Assembly (NCBI GenBank): GCA_027574665.1
Contig: CM050650.1
Span: 99,607,086 to 99,671,085 of the forward strand
Direction: 5' to 3'
DNA length: 64,000 nucleotides
DNA from: Rhynochetos jubatus
Lineage: Eukaryota > Chordata > Aves > Eurypygiformes > Rhynochetidae
The notes beneath the pieces were generated by a model that saw only the letters and a program-made list of their open reading frames with translations, ran no database searches and was not told where the DNA came from. The translations under genes were made by a program, and so were the position numbers. Below, in pieces: positions 1 to 12,700 of the stretch (within the stretch, counting starts at the first letter, position 1; each line of letters starts with the position of its first letter).

Positions 1-698
1 GAAGGAGTTAACTTTCTTCGCAGAAGTGAGCATGAGGCTATGTTTTGGATGTGTGTTGAGAAGAGTACTGGTAACACTGGTGTTCTTGGCTGTTCCTAAG
101 GAATGTTTGTACCAAGTCAAGGACTTTTTCAGCTTCTGATACTGCACCTGCATTCCCAACTTCTTTGCTCCAAGAAGCTGGGAGTGGACACTGTCCTGAC
201 AGCTGATCCAAACTGACCAAAGGGGTATTTAATTCCATAAAACATCATGCTCACTATATAAGTTGGGGATGGGCTGGGGGTCATGTTGGTTGGTTGTTTT
301 CTCATTTGTGCTCTCGCCCATGGCGCTCGGTCTGACTGCTGCAATCTCTCTCGGGCTCTCAGGCTCTGGCTCTCTGGCTCAGACTCTCACTACTCAGGAC
401 TTGGCTCAGTATTGGTTGTATAAAATCAAATTGTATAATTTGTTTTATTTTCTATTATATTATTTCCATACATATTAGTAGTAGTTGTATTATTATTTTA
501 ATTTCATATTATTTGCAGTAATACTAGCATCATTAGTATCACTATTTTATTCATTTATATTCAATTATTAAATTGTTCTTATCTCGGCCCATGAGTTTCT
601 TTGTCTTTTCCTCTGACTCTCTTCCTCCACTGGACAAAGGGGAAAGCGAGCGAGCAGCTGTGTGGTGCTTAGTTGCTGGCTGGGATTAAACCACAACA
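1..698 (+). mobile_element. Solo LTR of an avian endogenous retrovirus (TGTCCTGGTTT family), 5' end cut by window
   Basis: The sense strand is plus, judged from promoter and polyadenylation signals in the right order: a TATA box (TATATAAG, 255-262) in the CATGCTCACTATATAAG context typical of this family, then ATTAAA (567-572) followed by TTGTTCTTATCTCGGCCCA. The 3' end is GGGATTAAACCACAACA, ending in the expected CA at 698. About 20-24 bases of the 5' end (TGTCCTGG…) lie outside the window. There is no internal retroviral coding sequence to the right, so it is either a solo LTR or the last LTR of a provirus lying to the left. Short open frames inside it are incidental. It shares its layout with the copies at 19240, 26184 and 45600. 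Confidence 0.85.
255..262 (+). promoter_or_regulatory. LTR TATA box
   Basis: TATATAAG in the U3 part of the LTR, about 305 bases before its ATTAAA signal. The position matches the TATA box of the other copies of this family (the minus-strand copy at 19530-19538, and the fragment near 24624). Whether it still works cannot be told from sequence. Confidence 0.55.
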
Positions 699-3600
699 TC
701 TAGATAGTTTATTCCATACCTACTCTGTGTTTTCTTATCCTAATAAAATATTTCATTTAGGTAGCAGGGAAGATCTTACTTTCCTCTTGTTCTTAATGAA
801 CCGCTGCATGAACATTTTTCTCAATCATTCAATGAAATGCTATACACTCCTTTGCACTGCAACTTGCAGAAGTTTGCAGCAATTTCCCTAATTCTTCTAA
901 GGCTTCTTGTGATAGAAAATCATGCTTTCTGCATCAGAAATTGAAGATATAACAAGATTTCTCAAGAAAACAAAAAATTTCTTATACATTTTGATCTGAC
1001 CCCTCTTGGACAGAATACTAATCTTTGAGACTATGGGGGGTGCAAGGGCACTGTTGTGCCAGCATAGACTGCACCAATTTGTTTTTATTCTGTAGTTTGC
1101 TACTGCATCTGTATAATCTCTATGTACTAAGGAGATTGTTAGTGAGAATTCTAAAACTGAACACCAAATCAGTGAAGAGCTTGATTGTTCAGGCTCTGAG
1201 ATGATGCTGGGCCAAAAATAAATAACAGTAATTGTCTCTGCTACAGGATCACTAAAGCTAGAACCTTTAGTGGTCTTGTCCAGCTGCCCAAATATTGAAT
1301 ATTGTGTTCTGCATTCATCTCTTACTGCCAATTTCAAATTTCAGTAACACTTACATTGCCTGGCTGCAGATGAAAGAATATTGTCAGCGTTATTCATTAT
1401 CCAGTGTCCTATTAGACAGTGGCTGGCTCAGGCATTTACTCTGTTAAACACCGTAAACCAATAATTCAACTTGCAAAAGAAGAAAATCTAATAAAATAAT
1501 CCCCAAAATACCAAAAGGCAAAGGAAATGTTAAAAAACCTAGATACGGATTAACCTTGTGCTGCAGAAATTAGCCTAGCCTGAATATCAGATGAATCTTT
1601 TAGTGAATTAAACCCGTATTTCTGTACCTCAGTCAAGTCATCTTGCATTTTATGAGTCAAATCTATCTTCAGTTCTCATGTCTGAGAATACCAGTCCTTA
1701 TGGTTAAGGACAGATTTTTCCCTTCCCTTTGCCACTTGACAGCTTTTGAGTCCTGGATAATTATATTTCTGTCTACTATTAAAATATTTTTGTAGCTGTG
1801 ACTTAAAATAAAGACGTGTGTGGACCTTGCAGGATGAGCCTATTATCTATGGAAGGGAGGAGGAAGAAGTAGTTTAAGGATCGTCTCTGCTACCAGCGAA
1901 GGCAATTGTGGAAGGATCAGACCTGTGACCAGGCATATACAAACTTACCCACTGATTGTCCATCACCCTATTAGTTGGCAGGACCAGGAATGGGCTCAGA
2001 CGTGTGCCAATGCAGCCGTGACTGTTGATTTGGACCAACAGGCTGGAAACCCGTCAGCACAGGAACATTCCCTGTCTTTTACTGTGTTTATAAGCAAGCT
2101 GAAAGCTGTCACAGTCATATGTGTAAATGAATTACTACAATTTCTCACATTACCATTACATTTTGGGGCACCAGCACTGAAAAGGACACACACCTATTTT
2201 TCTGTGAAGTTGAAAGTGTGAGGCAGTGCTTAATATGCATTGACTAATGAGTATGAACTTGGAGACTGTAGCAGACCTGCAACCTTAGGACTCTTTCAGT
2301 AACACTTTGGGGGGGATGCCTGAGTCTGTGCTATTCTTCCAGTGATTTGTGAAGATAAATAATGCATTTTTTCAGGATCTCAGGCTATAAAAAAGACTTT
2401 CACTCTGCGATACTTTTCTCTTATAAAATGTAATTATATTGTCCGCACATTTTTCATTTACTGTTATAGAACAGCTTGCAAACAAGGCAGCTTTGACTCA
2501 GTTGGAGTTCAGCTGGATCATGATTAGCCAGCATTATCAACTAAAGATCTAAAGATCTCACGGTAAAGCATGAGTGGAACTTAGGAAAGTATTGTTTGAA
2601 AAAGGATTATTAATTTTTTTTTTCCTTCCACATTTCCTGCCTCTTTAAATGCTTAAGCCTCCTTAGATGTTCCTCACTGTGTCTTCAGTGGCTTTTTCTT
2701 CTGGATATGAAAACTCTAGGTCTAAAAGCCATTTCTTCTGAAGCACAGCTGAGATCTTAGCATTTTCACTGCAAGCAAGGTTATATTTGATGAACTTCAT
2801 GAGGATTCTCTATGTTATATACATCATAGTGAATTGCTTGCAACTTTCTTACTTGAACTTTGTTCCTCTGAATGTCTGTAAAAACATAATTTTGAGGTGC
2901 TGTAAGTGAAGGAGGTGTAGAATGGCAAAGTTGAGCACCTAAATTTACATGAATTGAATAAATCCTGGTGCACTGACTGAAGGCTAGGCTAAGTCAACTA
3001 AATCCACACTGAAAGTCAGAACTTGAAAAACCTGTCCCCTTCTTTAACTGTTTCGTCTCCTTTCTGTAGATTTGCTTAATCATTTATTTTGTGTAAAAAT
3101 AACCACAAATGATTCTGGCTTCAGATTATCTACTCTCTTCTACAAACACTTAAATAGAGTTGGTTTATAACCTGTGTAAATATATATATGCATTTTGTTA
3201 TAGGACTTACAAATTGTTTCTTCATTTTCCATTCTCCTTGACAGAGAATAAGTGAGCTGGATCATGTGATAGAGAATCTACACTGAATAAAGAGCTGTTA
3301 TAAGTGCACCCCAAATTATTAGTTACATTGTTTTTAAAGTTCATTGAAGGTCTCTAATTAATATGTATAGGGAGAAAGGACAGTTTGGAGAATGATACAA
3401 GAATATGTATCATTAAAGAGATCAGTGGTGTTGCCTCCTCAGTAATACTGTTGGAAGTGCTAGTCAATCTGTCATTCAAACAGCACACTGCAGGTTTTGA
3501 ACATTGTTGTAAAAGGGTGGTGAGAGTGATAATGACAATGAGATTGACTTTGAAAAGAGGTTGAAAAATGGGGATGTTTTACCACAGGAAACAAATCAGA

Positions 3601-5987
3601 AAGGACATCAGTAAAAGTGTGCCAAAAAAATTAAACATCAAGGATAAAGGAAACTATGTATTTCTCTATGTTCTCTCTAACTCATGGCACAAGAAATGAC
3701 CAAATGAAATTAGTAGTGGGAAATACAGAAGAGACCCAACAGCTTTTTCTTTCAGTAAGGTAAAAATAGACTGTAGAACTCATTAAGGTAAAACATTTAA
3801 CTACCTTTCAGAAGGTCTGATAATTCATACAGATAGTAAGAATATCCATGCTTGTCACTGTTAATTATAACAAAAGGTTTGGCTTGGCTTTTCTGTGTTA
3901 GAAATTAGGTGAAGTTTCTGAGATTAAACTACCTGGTACTCTATTGCTAACACACTATGAAATCTGTCCAATAAATGTAATAAGCTGCACCTTCAAAGCA
4001 TCCAAATTTCTTTTCTCTGCTAGTCCAGCTTCCTGTCAGTAAACAAATTTCCCCCAGATAAACCATACATCTACTGTTGTTGCAAAATAACAGCAAAGAT
4101 GGATAATTACAGGTGAACTGAATATTTTCCAACTCTATCAGTTGAAAATAAATTTAAAAAGAAAAATGTTTAAAAGAATAAAATTTAAGACAAGTATATC
4201 CTTCTTGAATATAACATTGCAACCCTCTCTATGGATAATTAAGAAAACAGGTTTCACCTTTTGTTGAACAATAAGTGTAAAAGCTGCATAAATGTACACC
4301 TCAGAAGGTAGACATTCCAACTCAGATATGCAGATTAAACCCCCAAAATTGTGCCTGTGTGGTGTATGCAGACAAGATAACCTCACAGACTTCTAGTAAC
4401 ACATATACTCTTTAAGACTGTACTTGGGTCTTACTCAGCTCTCCTACAGAGAATATGAGAAGCTAGCATAACTAACCTGGAAACTGTCCTAAATTACTCT
4501 TCAGTAATACAAGACATTTGCACAGAAACAGGTTTCCGATTCCCAGATCACTATCAGAGCTTAATATTGTAGGATGAGAGCACACTGGAGAACTAGCAGT
4601 GCTCCAGAGAAGAGGACTGACACTGCCTCCTGTGCATCAATCCATCACCTAGGAAACTAGTATTTCATTCATTATCCAAAAAATATTCCCTCACTTTACT
4701 AGAGACAGGCTAGTCAGATCATATTTTTCCACTCTGTGAGGAGGAATACAGTTAAAAGGGAATACACTTAGCAGCCAAATGCCAATGCTATTAATACCAT
4801 TGGAAGCAGCATTTTCATGTAGCGCTGACAATACCCTGGATTGCATTGCACTGTATTGCTGTAATACTGTCCTGTATTATCTGGTGACTTGCAATTTCCT
4901 GCTTAAACAGTTTGTTGATAATTTGTTTTCTTCAAATATTGCCCTCCCCCATGCTCACAGTTTCTTTGCTGTTCTGTAAGGTGTAGCATTTTCTGTTGTC
5001 ATATACTAACCTATTCTGTGACCCTTCTAGTGACCAATTTTTGAGCCTAAATTTTAGATTTCCTCGGGGCATGATGTTTTGTTGGACATTCATTATAGGC
5101 ATTTTTTATTTTTTTTAAAGAAAGAAATTATTTGCATTTAAGCAACAATACCTAACTTGAATGTAAAAGATATTTCACTGTATCAGAATTTATATTATTT
5201 TTTGAAACTTACCATTATCTCTGTTGACTTGTTTGTATTTTTATTGTAAGACAAATGTGTATTGAGCAGTAATAAATAAATAAATATGTAAACAAATCAA
5301 GTATGAGTTATTAAATATTAAGAAAGTACTCAAAACTGCAGTACTCAATTTTATTTTTTGAATAAATTGCTCTCTGAAAAGGCTTCTGGAAAATATATCA
5401 CACATATAGAGATGTACAGCAGAGCAATGGATAGCACCCTTTCAGTTGTTCACTTCTGCTCCATGTGTTCTGCTAAATAGTCTTTGACCAGTTTCAGAAA
5501 AATTCTGCTGCTTAAAGTGAAAGTTGACTTCAGATGAGCAAGGCATTTACAACCTGTTTGTCTACATGCTTGCTCCCAGAGTGCCTATGCATGTGTTTAA
5601 CTGATAAGGGAAGTAATGAATCTGTAATTTTAATTAAACAGGGCCAGGGTCTGTTCTCAGGTCCTGAGTTAACATGTCACGGGCTATCTACATCATCACT
5701 ACTTTGCACCCAGCTTTGGGTCTCCTTGTCTACATCTCTGTTGGTACTAGCTTTATCTATACAGTAAACTAAACAAACCTGAGCAATGCCTGAATATGGT
5801 TTGGAGGTTAAAATAGGGCAGGAACCATTTCCAACACACAATTTTCAAGGTACCACCCTTTTTCCAAGAAAATAGTTTACCAGTGCTGATATGAGCCATA
5901 CCATGTCAGCTGGTGTCATCATAGGGCTTCTTGAAGATGGATGCAACATTTTCATTTTTGCAGTCAGCAGAAATCTCCTCTGATTGC
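699..5987. other. Unique AT-rich non-coding DNA
   Basis: No repeat or gene is recognised. The longest open frame is 146 codons on the minus strand (897-1337); it matches no family known to me, and this length is expected a few times by chance in 64 kb. Small features are ATATATAT runs near 3181 and an AATA-type run at about 5270-5286. A block near 2470-2580 (GATCATGATTAGCCAGC and neighbours) looks like regulatory DNA but has no firm support. Confidence 0.6.
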
Positions 5988-5992
5988 CATGA
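5988..5992. repeat. Target-site duplication, left copy (CATGA)
   Basis: CATGA directly before the LTR start; the identical CATGA lies at 6793-6797 directly after the LTR end. A 5-bp duplication is typical of ERVL-class integration. Confidence 0.85.
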
Positions 5993-6068
5993 TGTGACAG
6001 TGTACTCCCCCTCGCCCCTGACCTGACCTTCTCCTGTAACCCTGCTCAAGCGATAACCACCAGTGAAT

Positions 6069-6106
6069 GGTCATGATGGAAGCATCTGGTCATGATGGAA
6101 GCATTC
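6069..6106 (+). repeat. Tandem duplication of 19 bases inside the LTR
   Basis: GGTCATGATGGAAGCATC/T occurs twice back to back (6069-6087 and 6088-6106), differing only in the last bases. It lies in the LTR's U3 region, where duplicated enhancer motifs are common. The copies are nearly identical, so it is either recent or part of the family consensus. Confidence 0.8.
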
Positions 6107-6280
6107 GACCCAATGTGGATTTGGAGGAGACAGATAATGCCACAATAGCCAAGGGCTAATTTATGGCAATGTGCCCACCTAACCACAGGGATGGTCAATG
6201 TCTGATTCAATCCAAATCTGGAAGACACTAACATCTGCAGTTGGTGTGTAACTCTGACTATGAGTCAATCATCTTAGGCC

Positions 6281-6288
6281 TATAAATA
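6281..6288 (+). promoter_or_regulatory. TATA box of ERVL-like LTR
   Basis: TATAAATA in a GGCCTATAAATAGTGAGC context, a near-ideal core promoter element, at about base 289 of the 800-bp LTR. Confidence 0.6.
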
Positions 6289-6737
6289 GTGAGCAGCCCA
6301 AGAGCCCTTTGAGCAATCCTGCATGGTAGTGGGCTCTAGAATAGGATCTCCCCTTGAGTAGGGATGCCTCTCAAAGTTACTCCTCGAGGTCGAGAGATTC
6401 CTTCCTGCAACAGATTCTCAGTAAGTGACTAATAACATGCTGAACTTTGAAATCTTAGCTAAGTGATATAAAGAATTGATTGTGCATATATAATCTTTTA
6501 GATGTAAACTGTTGACCAAGCCTAGGACTAGGATAGGATGCAGCCACACCTAGACTCCTCTCTGAGAAGGAGTTTAGAAAGCAGTGAGGGTTCCTTTCTG
6601 AACCTCGTGACTCAACTCGGGTGTTTCCCTGACAGTTTTGTTGGACCTTGTCCTCTGTCCAGCAGATAATCCAGTATACTTTGCCGTCGAATCTTGTTAA
6701 ACCATTGTCTCATTTACCACTGACCTTTGTTTATATC

Positions 6738-6743
6738 AATAAA
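6738..6743 (+). terminator. Polyadenylation signal of ERVL-like LTR
   Basis: AATAAA, followed within about 25 bases by a T/C-rich stretch and then the LTR end. This is the normal R/U5 arrangement. Confidence 0.55.
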
Positions 6744-6792
6744 ATACAGTTACTTCTCTCTTGCAAGTGAAGTGCACGCTCCATCCGTGACA

Positions 6793-6797
6793 CATGA
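6793..6797. repeat. Target-site duplication, right copy (CATGA)
   Basis: Exact copy of the five bases at 5988-5992, immediately after the LTR's terminal CA. Confidence 0.85.
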
Positions 6798-9700
6798 CTT
6801 TTTAAAGATGACAGAGAAAGGCCTGTCTATGAAATTAACCAGTTCCTTCTGCATCACCAGATTCATCCCATCCCACAGAGCTGAATTTGATTGGGTTCCT
6901 TACTGTATCTTCCCCTGCCATGTGTAGTGATTATTCTCATATCCTCTGCTACTAGACACAACAGGCCTGATAGCAGACCTTGCCAGTAAAGGCTAGGAGA
7001 AAAATGTTATTGAAAACTTGCCTTTTCTGTGTCCTTTGCAGCCAGCTGAGAACATTCAGCAGTAAAGCCACATTTTCCTTAGTTTTCCTTCTGTTGCTGC
7101 TGTACATTAAGAAATTCTTGTTTTCATCCAAGGACCTCACTAGTTTCAGCTCCAGCTAACCTCTGGCCTTCCTAACTCCACCCCTACATGCTTAGACAAT
7201 ATATTCTCCCATGTGGCTCATCCACACTTCCACCTTCTCTGTATTTCTTTCTCATTTGGCTCAACATGGTGCCAAATCTGCTTTCGGGACTGGACAAGAT
7301 AAAAATTATCATAGTTACCTGACATGAAAGGCTTAACCAGTATGAACACTGCTACTACAAATGTGTTCCTAACTTTTTAAAGTGTTTTTGAGGTATGACA
7401 GGAGTCATCAATTCTTTACTGCTAGCATAAAACTTTAATAAATAACGCATTATATGTTCCCTTTGAATCATCAGAACTACATTCATGTCCTTATTTTTCT
7501 TCTGGGTGCAGCTGGTACTGCCAGGTGACCCAGTAGCACCCAGATCTTGGTTTGACCATGGTTGAACTATGACCTACATCTTGCTGAAGGAGCTGGAAAG
7601 TAAGGAGGGAGCTGTTTGTTACCTCTCCTGTGGATTCCAGCTGCAGCTCCTGCCACCCATACAACAGGTTGCTGTGTTCAATATTTATTTCCTGTTGGAA
7701 CACACTTTGTTTACTTAGGTTGGATTTTCCTAGGAAGAGAAGTGTCTTTGATGTTTTCTGTGACAAGTGCCATATGCCATTATGTTTGGACTGAGTTTTT
7801 AGTTAAATGAAATCAGGCAGTGCAGGTAATAAATCATAGCAGTTATAAATCAATAAAAGCCTGTGAAAGTTAGAACAAACTGCCTTGTTCTTATTCCAAA
7901 ATGTGGAGTTTAAAAGACAAGCACAGTGGCCTAGAAAACATAAAGAAAAGAAGATAAAAAAATGGCCAACTTTGAAAGGCTTATTGTGTGAACAGACAAG
8001 GAAGAAAAATGTGAGAGGGCGAACAGGAAAACAGAGATGTGCAGACCTTTCTAATGACCCAAAGAAAATAATTCACAGTGCTGGAAATCAGACTTATGTC
8101 TCCTGATTCCAGACCTTGTATCTTACACACTGGACCTTTGCACCTCAGAACCACAGGACTGTGACCAGCATGGCAATGTGGCCTGTTAAAAAAAGGCATC
8201 CACAAGCCTGAGCATTTTAATACTTTACATCTGAAAAGATATTCTTCCCTTGAAGCAATGGATCACAGCAGAGCTATGACTGTGTGTCCTGTTATTTCAG
8301 CTGTTAATCAAAGCCTCTGTTCTCTGTACTGGATACCTCTCATGGGTTACACACAAGGGAGGCTATCGGAAAGTCTTGAACAGATGCTGCTCTTAATCAG
8401 CACCTATTAAGCCTTCTACCAACCTCAGTTTGGCTCCTTGGAACTTGGGTAGTCACTTAGCTAGGTCTAGGTCAGGTGCTCACAGCGGTGATGTTTGAAT
8501 GTAACACATCATAAGTGCTGGTACAGAAAACCACTGTGCTTCAAGGCAGGCAGCCAACTACCATTGCCAGCAGCTCACAGCCCCTCGCGGGAGCTTCCAT
8601 CTGAGTAAATAAGGGGTATTATCATGAAAGCAAGGCTATGTCTATACTAATAAATTAGTATTCCAGACACAATTCTCTAGCAATTGCATTGATACTACTT
8701 AACTCTTCTACTCTTCAGATCAGGACATGATTGTCCAAGCTGTATTTTGATTCAGTAGGATGAACCTAGGCATACCCTGAATGTGTACAGCTCCTGTCAG
8801 TTAGTGGTGCCTGGAAGTTTGATGTTATTCTCAATGAAACCCAAATAACTATTTGTGTTTGAAGAAAGGCATCTGATGCAACATTGCATGAATATTTCCT
8901 TGGATGCATGAGCATGACTAGACAGATCGACTACTGTAACTCAAGGATTTTGGTTATGGAGTAGCCCAGTGATGTTCTTAGAGCAAGAGGTAGCTTAAGG
9001 CCACTCTAAATTATTCCACTTGCTCACAGCCTCAAGATCTGTTCAAAGCCTGAAACTAGAGTTGCAGAAATGTGCCAGGGGGTCTAGTTAAGTACAAGGA
9101 ATAGCCTTTTTCTCCCAGCAGTGTTCATAAAATGCTTCTTAAAAAATCAGTAAATTTTCTAAATGTCTTGACATAAAGCCACTTGGTTTTGGATCCTAGC
9201 CAAGCATTCCAGAATTTTTTCTTAGTTGACACAGAGGCATGAAGTTTCTGGGGAGCCACTTGGAAAGATTAGTTTTCCAGTAATTTCAGCTATAAGGAAG
9301 GAGTACTATAATCTTTGCTATAACCCACATATTTCTTGCATTTAAATTGCTCCCAGGAAAGAGAGGACTGTTATCAAATTAGCTGAAGGATGCCAGTTTA
9401 CCTCTTACAAAGATGGGAGCTAAATAAACCAGCCATGGGAGGTCTTACCTTATCAAGCACTGGCACAGATGGAGATGGTGCTGATTCCAGTCATGTGTTT
9501 CCTTCTGGGCTATAAAATTTTAGGTAATAAAATTGCTAGGGAATGTCTTAAGGGGAAAAGAAAAAAAGCATCAGCAAAATAAAAATAGCTCAATTTAGAG
9601 TTATTTAAACCTTAAAAAAAATATATATATATGTTCTTTGATCCTGATTCTTCATTTCCAGAAAGACACCACAGCTGTGTTAACACTCCCATCTTCAACA

Positions 9701-12700
9701 TAAAACAGATAGCTGTAGGAACTAGAAGGGTATACATGCTACATTTAGCACACTGAGATTTACTCTCCCTCACTTCACCTTCCCTAAAGCACAGCCTACA
9801 GAGCCTGAAAAATTAGCATACTTGCATGGGTGCAAGTGACAGGCTTATATTATGTGGAATGAATAAGAAAATAAGCCCTCTATTTTTCTTTCTATTTTAT
9901 GAATGATTATTTATAAAAGAGACAACAGAGGTTAAAAATATCAGGGAAGGAACTGAAAGTGATTATATTTTAGGCAGACAGCAAAAATTCACAACCCACA
10001 GAATCTGTGTTAACCAATAACATCTCTCCCAGGATTATAGATGCTTAGAAAGAGTGCTAAGGTTTAAGAAAGTATCATCAACTCATGAAAAGCTTACAGC
10101 TTTTCTACTTGAGAAGAATTTGAAAGGTTTCCAATGTGCTGATGGCAAGCACATCTCAGACATAACACTACTCCATTTCATTTGAAAAAAAAAAACGTAT
10201 TCTATACATCAGGGTATAGGCTCAAAACAGGAAACTACTGGTTAAAGCTCAAATAAAGATCGCACCTAAAGTCTCCACAAGAAAAACTATTCAAACAGTC
10301 TTCAGTGCCCATGCATGAGTCTAGGCACTGGAACTTGAGTGTTCACAAAACAAAGTTGTTAAAATTGTTCTTGACCTGTTTTTCAACAGCACTAAATAAT
10401 TCTTCTGCCAAACAATTTCGGCAAATAGCTCAGGAGGTAGCTAAGACAGGGGAATATTCCCACCAGGATCTATGAATAATGAAACATCTTGTCTTGGAGA
10501 CAGTTTAGTAATACAGATGTAACCAAGCTGTCCCAGTTCTCCTCAGGACTGGAAAATGAACCTGGACATTGTTACTTTGCTAACACAGATGTAATGTGAC
10601 AAGATTTTCAGTGCAGATTTATTTTTAAGTATACTGTCTGGGAACTGGCCTTATCTTCCATTTGTACTGACATACAGAAAAATTAGCTTTCAGTTCCCTG
10701 TGAATATGTAAGCAGCATCTGAGCATAGTAGTTAAGGTAGCTGATAGTTAAAATGCTAGTGTCGCAGGAAAATTATCTGATGTCAGTGAATCTAACTTCA
10801 TCATAAAGCTAATGCCATTTAAGTATGATAAAACCCACCCTTGCAATTCTCCCACCTGCAGCAGAATTGTATTTCAGAAAGGAGAATCAAGCAGTAGCAC
10901 ATCTGTTAGTATGTACTAAATAATTTGCTTTCTCCACTGACTGACAATGATATTTTTATAGAACTGATTTCCTAGACAGCCTAGTGAGAGCTTTGTGATT
11001 TCCATTATTCAGTATCTTTTTGATCTGTTAGTCAGTAGACAGGAACTCCCATGACTGTCTCCATTTTGAGAAGAAATTAATGATAAAAATGTCATTTTTC
11101 TTCATCCTACACACAAAGCCTGTTTTCCCTAAGCACAAGAGGAACAGGACCTTGCTCTTAGATTCCTGTGGTCATCTTCGCAGCCAGTTTTGCACCCACA
11201 GATCTTCCTTCTTAGGACCAGGAGCATAACTGCTTTCCATCACATCTTTTTTCTCCTCATGGGTCTACATTCTTCCAAACAGTCTGCAGGTCTCTTCAAT
11301 TGCAACCAGTCGAAGGGAAACCTCTCACAAAATGTAGTCCATCTCTGCCCTGGCTCTGACATTTGGCTAAGTTCTTTAGCAGTTGTCTTCTTAACTTTTA
11401 TAGCTGTCAATCCGTGAAAGAGTTTTACTTATTGCATGAATTTAAGACAGAAGGCGACTGAACTAGACATTGTTTTCTTTAACATGAGTTTGGTATTGTT
11501 TGTTGATCAAAGGTGCGTTCACTACAACCAATAACACAAGTTAATGTTCTCGCTCACAAGTCTTCCAGTACAAGAACTGTTTACGTGCCTCATTATGCAA
11601 GAAAGCCATTTCAAGTTTGATGACAGTTAAATTCAACTAATTTTTCACTTTCTGATCATTAGAAATTCTTCTGAGAAGTGATGTTTTTCTGGTGGATCAG
11701 CAATTAGCACTTCTAAAGGACCTGATCATGACCCAGCTCTAGACAGCATAAATTGTACCCTCAGTAACTCAACAGCAGTTGAACCCACAAGTGATATCAA
11801 CTAAAAAAAAAAATCTGCTAAATTGGACTTCTCCCTGGGAGCCTAAACCATGAAGAATATGTCTAATTGTGTCATTCACGTGGCAGCCACATTAGCTATG
11901 AACTAACTTCACAAGCTGTCAGCAGACAAACCCTGGGAAATCTGTCTGTCCCTGAAGGCCGTTTAAGCATCTGCCAGTGGGAGAGTAAGAACAAAACCAG
12001 TGTCTGGAGCATGGGAACTTGGAAGAGTTCATTATCATGAAACTCTCCTGATTTGTGTCTGTCTCAAAAATTAATAATACTAGCATGCCCAGTGATCAGA
12101 AATTGAATGCAATACAAAAACTGGCTCATTGCTTACATAGTCCCAACATTGTTAGGATTAGGAAGAGATCTGGGCAGGTAAATCAGCAAGTCCTTTGGCT
12201 CCACACCAAATGTAGGATACCTGCAGAATGACGTTGGATGTGTGGCAGAATTATTTAACTTATATGCCTTTAAAAATAGAACACAGATGCAAGATTCCAT
12301 TTAACAGATGGTCTCCTCTCGGCATACTTTATATTATCTATGGCACAATGGTCACATTTATCCACAATAATTTTGATGCTGAGCTGAGTCATCCAAGTGA
12401 GGGTCATCCTCCTCCTAAGGTCAGAGTGGAAAGAAAGATCAAGACAGAAAGATCTCCAGAGAATCGAAATCTTAGGTTTGTCTGGAAGCCTTCCTTAACC
12501 ACAGAAGGAACTTGAAGAACCTTCGTTTTGTCTTTCTTAATTGCTTACAGAGAGGCAGAAAGAAGGTTTTACTCTAACATGAGTCTTGAATGGGTACCCA
12601 TAAACATAAAGTGTTGTTGTGTGTGTCTATTATATTTAACTTTGTAAACTGTAATTGCTGTATCCCAATCTGTACTCGACACACGCAACTCAGATCCTTT

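Larger units (their letters stand above)
5993..6792 (+). mobile_element. Complete solo LTR, ERVL-like, 800 bp
   Basis: Starts TGTGACAG and ends CCGTGACA, so it has the TG…CA ends of an LTR, and it is bounded by a perfect CATGA duplication. Inside, in order, are a TATA box (CCTATAAATAG, core 6281-6288) and a late AATAAA signal (6738-6743) about 50 bases before the 3' end. This places U3, R and U5 on the plus strand. A 19-base tandem duplication lies in U3 at 6069-6106. No gag, pol or env sequence flanks it, so it is a solo LTR left by recombination between two LTRs. The ERVL class is inferred from the 5-bp duplication and general resemblance; the family name was not checked. Confidence 0.88.
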
